From IMG/VR virus record IMGVR_UViG_3300013104_000084, positions 1 to 20,657 of that record: 20,657 bases of DNA. One strand, written 5' to 3'. The notes under the pieces were generated by a model, which did not search any database, was not told the DNA's origin, and saw only the letters and a list, made by a program, of their open reading frames with translations. The DNA comes from a virus. The position numbers and the translations under genes were made by a program. Each line of letters opens with the position of its first letter. Positions within the stretch are counted from its first letter, which is position 1. Below are positions 7,645 to 14,186 of this stretch, piece after piece.

Positions 7645-7655
7645 TATTCAGTTAT
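7645..7655 (-). repeat. ACAACTGAATA-like element before portal gene
   Basis: Copy with one change (ATAACTGAATA), 13 bases upstream of the portal GTG start. It is followed directly by GAGGAG, the ribosome binding site, and lies in the 35-base gap after the terminase stop. Confidence 0.6.
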
Positions 7656-7666
7656 TAGTGGTCAGA

Positions 7667-9337
7667 CTACCTAACTCGCTCCGGCATGTATTGTTTCGGC
7701 TCCGGCTCGGCGCCGGCAGCCAAGGCGTCCATCCTAGCTTCCCAGGACAGGATCGCCGCGACGATGGCGTCGAACTTCCGCTTCTGCTCGATCTTCGCCA
7801 GTCGGAACTTGGGCTGGTTGTCCTCGTCGACACCGCGGTCCATCCGCTTGCCCGCGTTGCCTGCGTGACGAACGAAGTCCGGGTCGCCGTCGAATGCCAT
7901 GTCCCCGTTCTCTACCGCGATCTGGTAGTTCTTGATCGCGTAGTACATCTGGTTCAGGTTCTTTGTCCAGAACTCGACGACCTGATCGGGGTACAGTCCG
8001 CCGAGTTTACCGATCAACTCCATCCAGTGCGGAGGGTCGGCGTACAGACGCCAGACCTCGAACCGCTTGAAGGCATCGGTGAACGTGTCCATAACCTCCT
8101 GCTCCGGTACGCGCCAGTCCAGCGGTCTCCCGTCCTCGTCATTGCCGAGGTCGGCCGGACGCTCCCAGAGGCCGAGGATGTTCTGGACGCCGGTCCTGAT
8201 GTCAGTGGCGACGATCGCCGTCGAGTCGTCGCGCACGGCGCCGTCGAACCCGAGCGTGATGAACGCGCCGTCAGGAATCTTCAGCGACGGGTCACCGAGC
8301 GCCGCGAACTGGTCGCGGTCGAACGCCTGCGCGTCGGTCTGCGTCCAGCGGTTGGCCCACACTCGCTCGAGGTACTGCTTGTCCGCGCCTTCGCGATCCC
8401 ACATCTCCGCGATGCCGATGATCTGCTTCGATCCCCACGACAGGACTCCGGGGCCGGTCGCCTCGCGGATCGCCTTGATCCGGTTCTCCATCGTGTCGAA
8501 CTTGGCGCCGTCGTTGGCCTGCCGGTGCATGAAGAAGAAGCCCTTCGAGGACTTGCGTCCCTCCCAGTTCTCCATGCCCTCGCGGTACTCGTCCTCCGCG
8601 TAGGAGTCCTGACCGGGCTCGCCGGCGGTCGTCGTCGAGAACTGCCAGGGATCTTCGAGAGGTCGCTTCGGCAGGTTGTTGAGCATCGTCTCGATCGCGG
8701 CCTTGTGGTTCGGCAGGTGCAGACGGTGAGTCTCGTCGAGAGCCTGCATCGTCGTACGCGCGCCGTCGAGTGCGCCGGGGGTACCCGCCAGGGGTACCGC
8801 CTTGCCGTCGGGCCGACCGGCCGAGTTCAGCCGGACGATCTCCTTGTCGGTGATCTTGAACAGGTGCGAGTCGTCGCACGTCTCCAGGATCGACTGGAGC
8901 GCGCCGTAGCCGAGCTCGGAGACCTGGTCCTTGGTGTACGCGAGCATCGGCACGTACGGGTTGGTGACCGGCCGACCGGACTTCATCCCGCCGAGCAGGG
9001 TCGCGTCGTACCCGGCGAACCGTACTGGGGCCTCCGGATGGATCTCCGCGGCGACAACCCACGCCAGCAACTCGGTCTTGGCCGAGCCCTTTCGCACGGA
9101 CATCGCGACACGCTGGAACCGGCGCCGACCGCTGCGGTCCTCGCCGTACTCTGTGTGCCCTCGCGGGAAGTGCTCGTACGCGTACCAGAGGATCTCCTTC
9201 TGGTCTTCGTCGAGCACGACCGGCATACCCTGCATCGAGCCCGGTCCGTAGACGAAGCGTTCCTCGATGAAGTCGCACACCCAAGGTCCGAGCGTGGGGT
9301 AGTCCACGCCATCCGGCCTTGGCACCAAAATCTTCAA
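7667..9337 (-). CDS. Terminase large subunit, 556 aa
   Basis: DNA-packaging motor and nuclease. The ATPase half shows a Walker A-like loop VRKGSAKTE (residues 81 to 89) and a Walker B-like MQALDET (197 to 203, D201/E202). It also has a coupling-motif-like WQFSTTTAGEPG (231 to 242). The nuclease half has the RNase H-like LGFDGAVRDDSTA (D365), YADPPHW (D434) and a late KFDAIVAAIL (D523), consistent with a three-acid metal centre. The start appears to be TTG at 9337 with AGAAGG eight bases before. No ATG or GTG fits better, and this reading places ILVPRPDG near the N-terminus. No small terminase subunit was recognised in the neighbourhood. An HNH nuclease lies next door, a pairing known to assist packaging in cos phages such as HK97. 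Confidence 0.9.
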   Translation of the reverse strand: MKILVPRPDGVDYPTLGPWVCDFIEERFVYGPGSMQGMPVVLDEDQKEILWYAYEHFPRGHTEYGEDRSGRRRFQRVAMSVRKGSAKTELLAWVVAAEIHPEAPVRFAGYDATLLGGMKSGRPVTNPYVPMLAYTKDQVSELGYGALQSILETCDDSHLFKITDKEIVRLNSAGRPDGKAVPLAGTPGALDGARTTMQALDETHRLHLPNHKAAIETMLNNLPKRPLEDPWQFSTTTAGEPGQDSYAEDEYREGMENWEGRKSSKGFFFMHRQANDGAKFDTMENRIKAIREATGPGVLSWGSKQIIGIAEMWDREGADKQYLERVWANRWTQTDAQAFDRDQFAALGDPSLKIPDGAFITLGFDGAVRDDSTAIVATDIRTGVQNILGLWERPADLGNDEDGRPLDWRVPEQEVMDTFTDAFKRFEVWRLYADPPHWMELIGKLGGLYPDQVVEFWTKNLNQMYYAIKNYQIAVENGDMAFDGDPDFVRHAGNAGKRMDRGVDEDNQPKFRLAKIEQKRKFDAIVAAILSWEARMDALAAGAEPEPKQYMPERVR

Positions 9338-9373
9338 TTGTCTGGCCCTTCTAATCTCCCCGGTTGACCAGTC

Positions 9374-9802
9374 TTACTGCTGGTAGAGCCCCATTCGTCG
9401 ACGCTGCCTGTTCCTCTTCGCCTGCGCCGACACGTTCTTCTTGAGTGGCGTCATGCGGATCTTCTCGTGCGCGGTCTTCTCGCGGTGGTGTGGATCGCAC
9501 AGGAGTTGCAGGTTCGACGGCCGGTTGTCCCCGCCGTCGATGATCTCCTTGATGTGATCGACCTCGTGCGCAGGCTCACCGCACAGACGGCAGACGTGGT
9601 AGTCGCGACTGCGGATGTAGTCCTTCTCCGTCTGCGTCAGCGCCGGCACGCGGCGCCGCTTGTCGCCAGCGTCCTCCCACGACTTCCGCCAGTGTTGCTC
9701 ACACCGGAAGTCCTCACCCGAGGGCGAGACCTTCGCGAGGTTTCGACACTTGATCGACTCCCGCTCCGGGTCTCGCCACGAGCACAGCTTCGACGCTCTC
9801 AT
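9374..9802 (-). CDS. HNH endonuclease, 142 aa
   Basis: Predicted metal-dependent endonuclease next to terminase. The C-terminal half carries a complete HNH core: C71-x2-C74, then HEVDHI (H79, H83), N97 in SNLQLLC, and C102-DPHH (H105/H106). The N-terminal 40 residues carry another possible zinc site (C7, C19, C34, H37). The tail is very basic (KRNRQRRRMG). The ATG at 9802 was chosen because it overlaps the preceding gene's TGA by four bases (ATGA), and the longer upstream reading is Arg/Pro-rich and not protein-like. HNH proteins beside terminase are common in cos phages and can stimulate cutting at the packaging site. Whether this one does so is inference. Confidence 0.85.
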   Translation of the reverse strand: MRASKLCSWRDPERESIKCRNLAKVSPSGEDFRCEQHWRKSWEDAGDKRRRVPALTQTEKDYIRSRDYHVCRLCGEPAHEVDHIKEIIDGGDNRPSNLQLLCDPHHREKTAHEKIRMTPLKKNVSAQAKRNRQRRRMGLYQQ

Positions 9803-9963
9803 TCTCGACCGTCCAGGGCGTGATGAACGTGCATGAACTTGCCGGGAATGATCTCCTCGACCGTGGGTCCGCAGACGCAAAGGTCTCGGGGGTGGTCGAT
9901 AAGATCTCCGATCGGACTGCAGATCACGTCGTAGTCCTCCTGCTCCTCCACCAGCCAACTCAT
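9799..9963 (-). CDS. Small acidic CxC protein, 54 aa
   Basis: Short acidic protein starting MSWLVEEQEDYDVICSPIGD. The centre has LCVCGP (C46-like pair) and the end FMHVHHALDGRE. The H...CxCGP...H(H/N)..DGRE arrangement is one I recognise from many small actinophage proteins of unknown function. C15 with the CxC pair and the HVHH cluster could bind zinc. The ATG at 9963 has AGGAG eight bases before it. It overlaps the 22-aa microprotein's stop (ATGA) and the HNH start (ATGA), forming a tightly coupled run. Confidence 0.75.
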   Translation of the reverse strand: MSWLVEEQEDYDVICSPIGDLIDHPRDLCVCGPTVEEIIPGKFMHVHHALDGRE

Positions 9964-10028
9964 TTCTTGTGCTCCTGGCATCCGCACCAATGGTGCCTGC
10001 AATCCCAGACGCACTTGCAGCCGGTCAC
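9960..10028 (-). CDS. 22-aa Cys/His-rich microprotein
   Basis: A tiny reading frame from GTG at 10028 to TGA at 9960. It encodes 22 residues, of which five are Cys (4, 6, 10, 15, 17) and three are His (12, 13, 20), with a pair of Trp (8, 14). The layout is CxC-x3-C-x-HH-x-CxC-x2-H. The start overlaps the previous gene's stop by four bases (GTGA) and the stop overlaps the next gene's start by four bases (ATGA). A GAAGGG ribosome binding site lies before it. The frame also contains the AGGAG used by the next gene. Overlaps of the same kind join other real genes here, which supports translation. Function unknown; a metal-binding knuckle is likely if made. Confidence 0.55.
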   Translation of the reverse strand: MTGCKCVWDCRHHWCGCQEHKK

Positions 10029-10192
10029 TTGGGGTAGCCCTTCGCCGTCCGCTTCCGCTTCTTGCCGCGGCGATCCAACTTCTTCTTGAGCAGCCGAGCT
10101 GCGGCGTTCTTGGGGACGAAACCGTGGCCCCACTTCGCGCCGTTCTTGGCCTTACCCTTCTTCCGCGTGTTGAGTCTGCCTCGCTTCGCCAT
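10025..10192 (-). CDS. Very basic small protein, 55 aa
   Basis: Starts at ATG 10192 with AGGAG five bases before. The protein begins MAKRGRLNTRKKGKAKNG and is about 40 per cent Lys plus Arg, with a GHGFVPKNAAARLLKKK segment in the middle and RRGKKRKRT near the end. It has no acidic patch and only one Asp. It looks like a nucleic-acid-binding peptide, perhaps helping packaging given its place between appendage genes and HNH/terminase. Small Lys/Arg-rich proteins at this place are seen in other actinophages, but I cannot name a family. It is coupled to the next gene by a GTGA overlap. Confidence 0.75.
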   Translation of the reverse strand: MAKRGRLNTRKKGKAKNGAKWGHGFVPKNAAARLLKKKLDRRGKKRKRTAKGYPK

Positions 10193-10207
10193 GTCTTCTC
10201 CTTAGTA

Positions 10208-11098
10208 TTAGTAGATGTGTAGCCTAGTTTGGCCCGTCCCGGTCCCAGGGAGAACCCTGGTCTGAATTGTCGAGTTGGAAGCCGTTTTCATGAACTCCAG
10301 CGTGATGATGTCTCCAACCTTGATGTCCTTCACTCCCACCACGGTGCTAATGACCGCTGTGGTGTTGGTTCCCAGGTTGCCGGTCAACTCGAGAGTGGTC
10401 CCGTTTACCGCGACCCTGACTGCTCGGTTGACTCCGAACCCGGTATTCTGAGTTGTCGCGGTAGCCGCGATGACGACCGAGTCTCGCGCTTGGGTCGCTC
10501 TGATTCCATACCCGTCGCTGGTAGCGACGAACCCAGAGTCAGCGGGCATCGCCCAGTCTCCAGAAACCTTCTCCCAGACGTTCAGTGACGCGGATGCGAC
10601 TGCCGAGCCACCCTTGAAGCCTTCTCCTCGGAACTCGACCGCTCGAAGGAAGGTGCTCGGACCACCCTTGAACAGGCACCCGCTTGGGAGAGTTGTTCTG
10701 ATCTGGGTCTGGACCGTCACTCCCTCGAGTTCGACGGGAAGCGGTATCGGGGTGATCTCGACAATCGGTTTTTCGTTTGGGTCAACGCCTGAGTAGACCT
10801 TCTTCTCGCCCTTGATGAGGTCCCCTACCCCTGCGGCAACGAGATCCATGTAGACATCGAACGCAATCGGAGACGTGATCCTCGCGACGGTCGTCTGGCC
10901 GACCAGGAAGGTCTTTCCCGTCGGCTTCCGCAAGACCATTCCGTTGGAAGCCACCGTCAGACCTGAAGTCTTGGTAGCGACCTCCTCCTTCCAGCCTGCG
11001 AGCGGAACTCGGGACGTGGCCGCCGTCGACTGATCGCCTACCTTCTCGATTCCGTACCTCAACTCCTTGACGCGCTGCATAGCGCGGACGAAGATCAC
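10208..11098 (-). CDS. Putative virion appendage protein, beta-rich, 296 aa
   Basis: Unrecognised protein directly after the collagen-like fibre gene. The GTG at 11098 overlaps the fibre stop by four bases (GTGA) with GCAAGG upstream; the longer upstream reading is only a shadow of the fibre gene. After a short helical start (RAMQRVKELRYGIEKVG) almost all of the chain alternates Thr/Val/Gly-rich strands. It includes the segments TLPSGCLFKGGPSTFLRAVEF, GSAVASASLNVWEKVSGDW and VAVNGTTLELTGNLGTN. The last of these looks like an Ig- or jelly-roll-type fold. Coupled translation with the fibre suggests a partner in the same surface appendage. No catalytic motif was seen. Confidence 0.6.
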   Translation of the reverse strand: MIFVRAMQRVKELRYGIEKVGDQSTAATSRVPLAGWKEEVATKTSGLTVASNGMVLRKPTGKTFLVGQTTVARITSPIAFDVYMDLVAAGVGDLIKGEKKVYSGVDPNEKPIVEITPIPLPVELEGVTVQTQIRTTLPSGCLFKGGPSTFLRAVEFRGEGFKGGSAVASASLNVWEKVSGDWAMPADSGFVATSDGYGIRATQARDSVVIAATATTQNTGFGVNRAVRVAVNGTTLELTGNLGTNTTAVISTVVGVKDIKVGDIITLEFMKTASNSTIQTRVLPGTGTGQTRLHIY

Positions 11099-12654
11099 GA
11101 CCCGAGCCTTGCTCGAATGGCGAAGCCGAAGCCCTTGCCGACTGTGCCCGAGCCGGTCGAGACGATGCTCGGCATCAGCACGCTGCCAGCAAGAATGCGA
11201 CGAGTCGACTCGGGGCCGGTCGGGGTCGCGGTGCGATCGGTCCACGAACTCGGAAGCGTGTTCTGCTTCGCGGCCGGGACGGTCTTCGAGTAGATCCCGC
11301 CGCTGAGATCGGCGCCGTTGACCAGCAGGTTGCAGACGGTTTCCCCGCCGCCGTCGGCGGTGTAGAAGAGGTACGTCACCGAGTCGATGAAGATGGTGTC
11401 TGGGATTGGAACCCCCATCGGAACCTGGGTCAGGCCGGCCTCTCGGGTCGTGTCTTCGAGGACGGTCATCGCCACCACCGGGTAGGGGTTGACGTTCTCG
11501 GCCTTCGACGCCGCGCCGATCGCATCTCGCGCGGAGCTGGCCGTGCCGCCAGCGCCGACGAACGCGGGCTTGTTTCCGATGTTGTCCCAGGTTCCGACCG
11601 GGCCGGTCTGCCCTTGGATTCCCTGCTCGCCCTGGTCACCCTTGGGGCCTTGGATGCCCTGGTCACCCTTGAGCCCTTGGACACCCTGGATTCCCTGGTC
11701 ACCCTTCGGACCGACCTCTCCGACGTCACCCTTCGCGCCGGTATCGCCCTTGTCGCCTTTGGCGCCATTGGTTCCGGCCGTGCCGGTGTCACCCTTCGGG
11801 CCCTGGATTCCCTGGATACCCTGAATGCCCTGGATACCCTGGTCGCCACGGTCGCCTTTGTCGCCCTTCTCTCCCTGGGCTCCGGTGATCGGGATGCCAG
11901 TTCCTTCGGGCTGCCAGGCTCCGCCGGTCCAGAAGTAGATCATCCGATCCTCGAAGACGACGCCGGAGAATCCCTCCTGGCCGGGGAGTGCCGCCAACTC
12001 TGCGTACGTCGCTACCTGGTACTCCAGTTGTAGCCCGTCGCCTCGCTGACCTTGCTCACCCTGGATACCCTGGTCACCCTTCGGACCCTGGATGCCCTGC
12101 TCGCCCTGGAGTCCCCGCGGGCCGGTGTCACCCTTGGAGCCGACATCGCCCTTGAGACCCTGTTGTCCCTGCGATCCGGTATCGCCCTTGTCGCCTTTGG
12201 CGCCTTGCAGTCCAGGCAACCCCTGGTCACCCTTAGGCCCGATGTCCCCGCGATCGCCCTTGTCGCCTTTGAGTCCGGTATCTCCCCGGTCACCCTTCTC
12301 GCCCTGATCACCCTTGATCGTCGTGCCGGAGCCCTTCGGCTGCCACGCGCTACCGACGAAGGTGTACATCTTCCCGTCTTCTCGGACCAGGTAGACGTCG
12401 CCATCCTTGGCGGTCGGCGCCGTGGGTAGTTGCTCCCAAGTGTCGATGATGCCGGTCAGCTTCAGTTGACCGGACGTGACGACGATGCCGGTGTACTTGA
12501 GGTCGTTGTACCGCGAGTTGCCGTTGCCGATCTTCAGCCCGCCTGTGTCCGACTCGTACAGCGGTTCGCCGTCGCCAAGGACCGGATTCTGCTGCTCAGC
12601 CTCGTAGGCGAGCATCCGCTTGATCCGCGTCTGCATAGCGTAAAAATCGGCCAC
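11095..12654 (-). CDS. Collagen-like fibre protein with two collagen blocks, 519 aa
   Basis: Surface fibre. Residues 1 to 56 resemble the N-terminal domain of phage tropism determinants and tail fibres (NPVLGDGEPLYESDTGGLKIG, then SRYNDLKY). There follows a module with GDVYLVREDGKMYTFVGSAWQPKGSG and a first Gly-X-Y block (about 115 to 207). A second, related module (MIYFWTGGAWQPEGTG) precedes a second Gly-X-Y block (258 to 351). The C-terminal domain (352 to 519) begins TWDNIGNKP and is probably the trimeric tip. The collagen blocks are rich in GDQG, GDKGD and GIQG triplets. The ATG at 12654 follows AGAGGA with an ACAACTGAATA element just upstream. It could be a head or tail fibre. Confidence 0.85.
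   Translation of the reverse strand: MADFYAMQTRIKRMLAYEAEQQNPVLGDGEPLYESDTGGLKIGNGNSRYNDLKYTGIVVTSGQLKLTGIIDTWEQLPTAPTAKDGDVYLVREDGKMYTFVGSAWQPKGSGTTIKGDQGEKGDRGDTGLKGDKGDRGDIGPKGDQGLPGLQGAKGDKGDTGSQGQQGLKGDVGSKGDTGPRGLQGEQGIQGPKGDQGIQGEQGQRGDGLQLEYQVATYAELAALPGQEGFSGVVFEDRMIYFWTGGAWQPEGTGIPITGAQGEKGDKGDRGDQGIQGIQGIQGIQGPKGDTGTAGTNGAKGDKGDTGAKGDVGEVGPKGDQGIQGVQGLKGDQGIQGPKGDQGEQGIQGQTGPVGTWDNIGNKPAFVGAGGTASSARDAIGAASKAENVNPYPVVAMTVLEDTTREAGLTQVPMGVPIPDTIFIDSVTYLFYTADGGGETVCNLLVNGADLSGGIYSKTVPAAKQNTLPSSWTDRTATPTGPESTRRILAGSVLMPSIVSTGSGTVGKGFGFAIRARLGS
11602..12312 (-). repeat. Collagen Gly-X-Y coding repeats, two blocks
   Basis: Two stretches of in-frame Gly-X-Y triplets inside the fibre gene, at 12034 to 12312 and 11602 to 11883, separated by a non-collagen module of about 50 residues. 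At DNA level they are made of near-identical 9- to 18-base units. In the transcript around 11810 to 11840 four GIQ triplets follow one another almost without change, a place prone to slippage or recombination. Confidence 0.8.
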
Positions 12655-12661
12655 GTCATCC

Positions 12662-12672
12662 TCTATTCAGTT
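12662..12672 (-). repeat. ACAACTGAATA element before fibre gene
   Basis: Perfect copy of the motif in the 27-base gap ahead of the collagen-like fibre gene, seven bases upstream of the start region and directly followed by GAGGA. This is the farthest upstream copy seen and may mark where the structural module begins. Confidence 0.7.
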
Positions 12673-12681
12673 GTGAAGTCT

Positions 12682-12912
12682 CTACTTGTTTCTCTTGTCC
12701 CCTGGGTAGAACCCGTTGGCCATGAAGTGCAGCCTGCTGCAGTAACCCTTGACCTGTTCGGGGGTCATGTCCGCGCCAGCTGCCTTCTGCACCAAACGGA
12801 CACAGCGGGTCCAGTCTCCGTCCGTACCCCAGCGTATCTTCACGGCTCCCTTGCCGGTGAGCCAATACTGCTTGAGGTGAACGCTACTGAACCCGCTCTG
12901 TCCTTCTGCCAT
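12682..12912 (-). CDS. Conserved small actinophage protein, 76 aa
   Basis: Begins MAEGQSGFSSVHLKQYWLTG. The pattern LKQYW...GKGAVKIRWGTDGDWTRCV, then GYCSRLHFMANGFYPGDKR, is one I recognise from a widespread family of small actinophage proteins near the terminase end of the genome. Their role is unknown. The ATG at 12912 has no clear ribosome binding site. Instead a short hairpin (CGGAT-AAG-ATCCG in transcript sense, 12928 to 12916) lies just before it, so the start could be structured or wrong. The next in-frame GTG would remove the conserved YW region, so ATG is preferred. The stop is TAG. Confidence 0.75.
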   Translation of the reverse strand: MAEGQSGFSSVHLKQYWLTGKGAVKIRWGTDGDWTRCVRLVQKAAGADMTPEQVKGYCSRLHFMANGFYPGDKRNK

Positions 12913-12948
12913 TGCCGGATCTTATCCGATCACGGCCCTATGTTGCGA

Positions 12949-13656
12949 CTAGCAGGTCTTTCCGTGCTTGTGACCGCGAGTCTTGTTGTACTGGAACTTC
13001 TCGAACACCGCGCGAGCGATGTCGATCCGACGGTTCGGATTCCCACAGGCGTCCATCACTCGGATGATGATGTCGGCCGCTTCTGCTGCTTGACCCTCCG
13101 GCTTCCACGGCGTTCCGACGTCGGGGAAAATCTGGAAGGTCTTCCGTGTCTCCGTCTTGTCCTCGGGGTTGCGGTAGTAGTGCTCCTCCGGACCGTGGCC
13201 GTCTCGGACCTCTTCGAGCCACTCCGACGCCTCCGAGTGGATCAGCGCGATCTCCTCGATCACCCCGCGGTCTTCGTCGTGGAAGCCCTTTGACGCTGCT
13301 TGTTCGTGGCACTTCTCCGCCATCGTGTTCAGGACGTAGTCCGTCATCGGCTTGAAGAGATCCTTGTTCCACGCCATGATCCGCAGAAGGTCCTCCATCC
13401 ACTCCATCTCGTCGACCGACACGCGGGGCTGGATCTCTTTGCCCTCGCGGACTTCGTTCTGGAGGTGGTTGATCTCCGACATGAACTTGCGAAGGGCGAT
13501 CAGGGACTCCGTGGCGGAGCCGTCCTCGTTGATCAGGTCGGTGGCCGGTACGTTCAGCAAGAAGTTGCCACCCTTTCCGTTCCAGTCCACTCGGAAGGAC
13601 TTCTCTCGGGGATCGGTCGTGGTCTCGCCGGCCTGTACGAGGTGTGCGTCGGTCAT
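12949..13656 (-). CDS. MazG-type nucleotide pyrophosphohydrolase, 235 aa
   Basis: Predicted all-alpha NTP pyrophosphohydrolase that cleaves (d)NTPs to monophosphates. The C-terminal half has the MazG signature: E142-x2-E145 in ALIHSEASEWLEE (metal-binding helix), then E192-x2-D195 in AEAADIIIRVMDACG. It ends with a YNKTRGHKHGK tail typical of actinophage forms. Residues 1 to 115 form an extra N-terminal region (NGKGGNFLLNVPATDLINED, then helical) that I do not recognise. I chose ATG 13656 because AGAAGGAG lies nine bases before it. A GTG at 13740 would add 28 residues and overlap the upstream gene, but lacks a binding site. Together with ThyX upstream it points to dNTP pool control. Confidence 0.8.
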   Translation of the reverse strand: MTDAHLVQAGETTTDPREKSFRVDWNGKGGNFLLNVPATDLINEDGSATESLIALRKFMSEINHLQNEVREGKEIQPRVSVDEMEWMEDLLRIMAWNKDLFKPMTDYVLNTMAEKCHEQAASKGFHDEDRGVIEEIALIHSEASEWLEEVRDGHGPEEHYYRNPEDKTETRKTFQIFPDVGTPWKPEGQAAEAADIIIRVMDACGNPNRRIDIARAVFEKFQYNKTRGHKHGKTC

Positions 13657-13712
13657 GCTGTCTTGCTCCTTCTGGTGGTTGTCGATCAATCGGTGGTACT
13701 CGTCGGCGAACG

Positions 13713-14171
13713 TCACAGCAGAGTGCCGTGCTCTCGCCACTGGTCTCGGACGCTGCCGAAGATGCTCGGAGCCTCATCCTCGAGGAGGTCGGCAATCATC
13801 TCCGCAACCCGGCGGATCTCCGCGTCGGCAGCCGGGTCCTCGCGCTTGGTGAGGAATCCCATCCACGCTCGGTAGTTGCCGGTGACGACGATCCGCGTCT
13901 CGACCATGCTCGGCATGATCGCTCGGGCCATCTCGTTGGCCTTCTTGCGCGCCGCGAAGCCGGTGATGGAGTGTACGTCCTTGAGGTAGGCAATGCCTCG
14001 CTCCACCAACTCCTCGTACGCCTTGGTGGACAGCGCGTCGGAGACGGAGAACGGCGCGAAGAACTTCTCCATCTCGGCGTCTTCACCGGCACCCAGTGCT
14101 CGACTCGGGTTCCAGTAATCCTCTGCCATCTGCTCGAAGAGTGGCGGGATGACCTTGTTGGCCTCCGCCAT
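13713..14171 (-). CDS. thyX: ThyX C-terminal part, after in-frame amber codon
   Basis: Second part of the flavin-dependent thymidylate synthase. It contains ARAIMP (residues 82 to 87) and TRIVVTGNYRAW (92 to 103), then F106 and R110, and AEIRRVAEMIADLL. This is the dUMP/FAD-binding C-terminal core, closely resembling actinobacterial ThyX. It is in the same frame as the first part: the amber codon at 14186 to 14184 is followed by CGG TTC GTC AAC and then ATG at 14171. If translation restarts at this ATG the conserved Arg of the signature motif is lost, and no ribosome binding site is visible. If the amber codon is read through, one 283-residue ThyX is made (13713 to 14564). Could be a pseudogene half. 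Confidence 0.75.
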   Translation of the reverse strand: MAEANKVIPPLFEQMAEDYWNPSRALGAGEDAEMEKFFAPFSVSDALSTKAYEELVERGIAYLKDVHSITGFAARKKANEMARAIMPSMVETRIVVTGNYRAWMGFLTKREDPAADAEIRRVAEMIADLLEDEAPSIFGSVRDQWREHGTLL

Positions 14172-14183
14172 GTTGACGAACCG

Positions 14184-14186
14184 CTA
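14184..14186 (-). other. In-frame amber codon inside thyX
   Basis: Transcript reads GAA CTC AGC TAG CGG TTC GTC AAC ATG. Removing the stop gives ELS-x-RFVN, continuous with both halves of ThyX in one frame. The codon sits at the variable x of the SxR(Y/F) signature, where CAG (Gln) would be one C-to-T change away. TAG is a normal stop for several other genes here (capsid, decoration, portal, terminase), so general reassignment is unlikely. Confidence 0.85.

Noticed and set aside
7517-9367. 616-codon plus-strand ORF
   Set aside because: It lies antisense to portal and terminase genes with clear motifs. Its translation is rich in Arg, Val, Leu and His without family features, typical of a GC-rich shadow frame.
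12916-12928. Short hairpin CGGAT-AAG-ATCCG as a terminator
   Set aside because: The stem is only 5 bp with no U-tract, and it sits just before a start codon. It is too weak to call a terminator.
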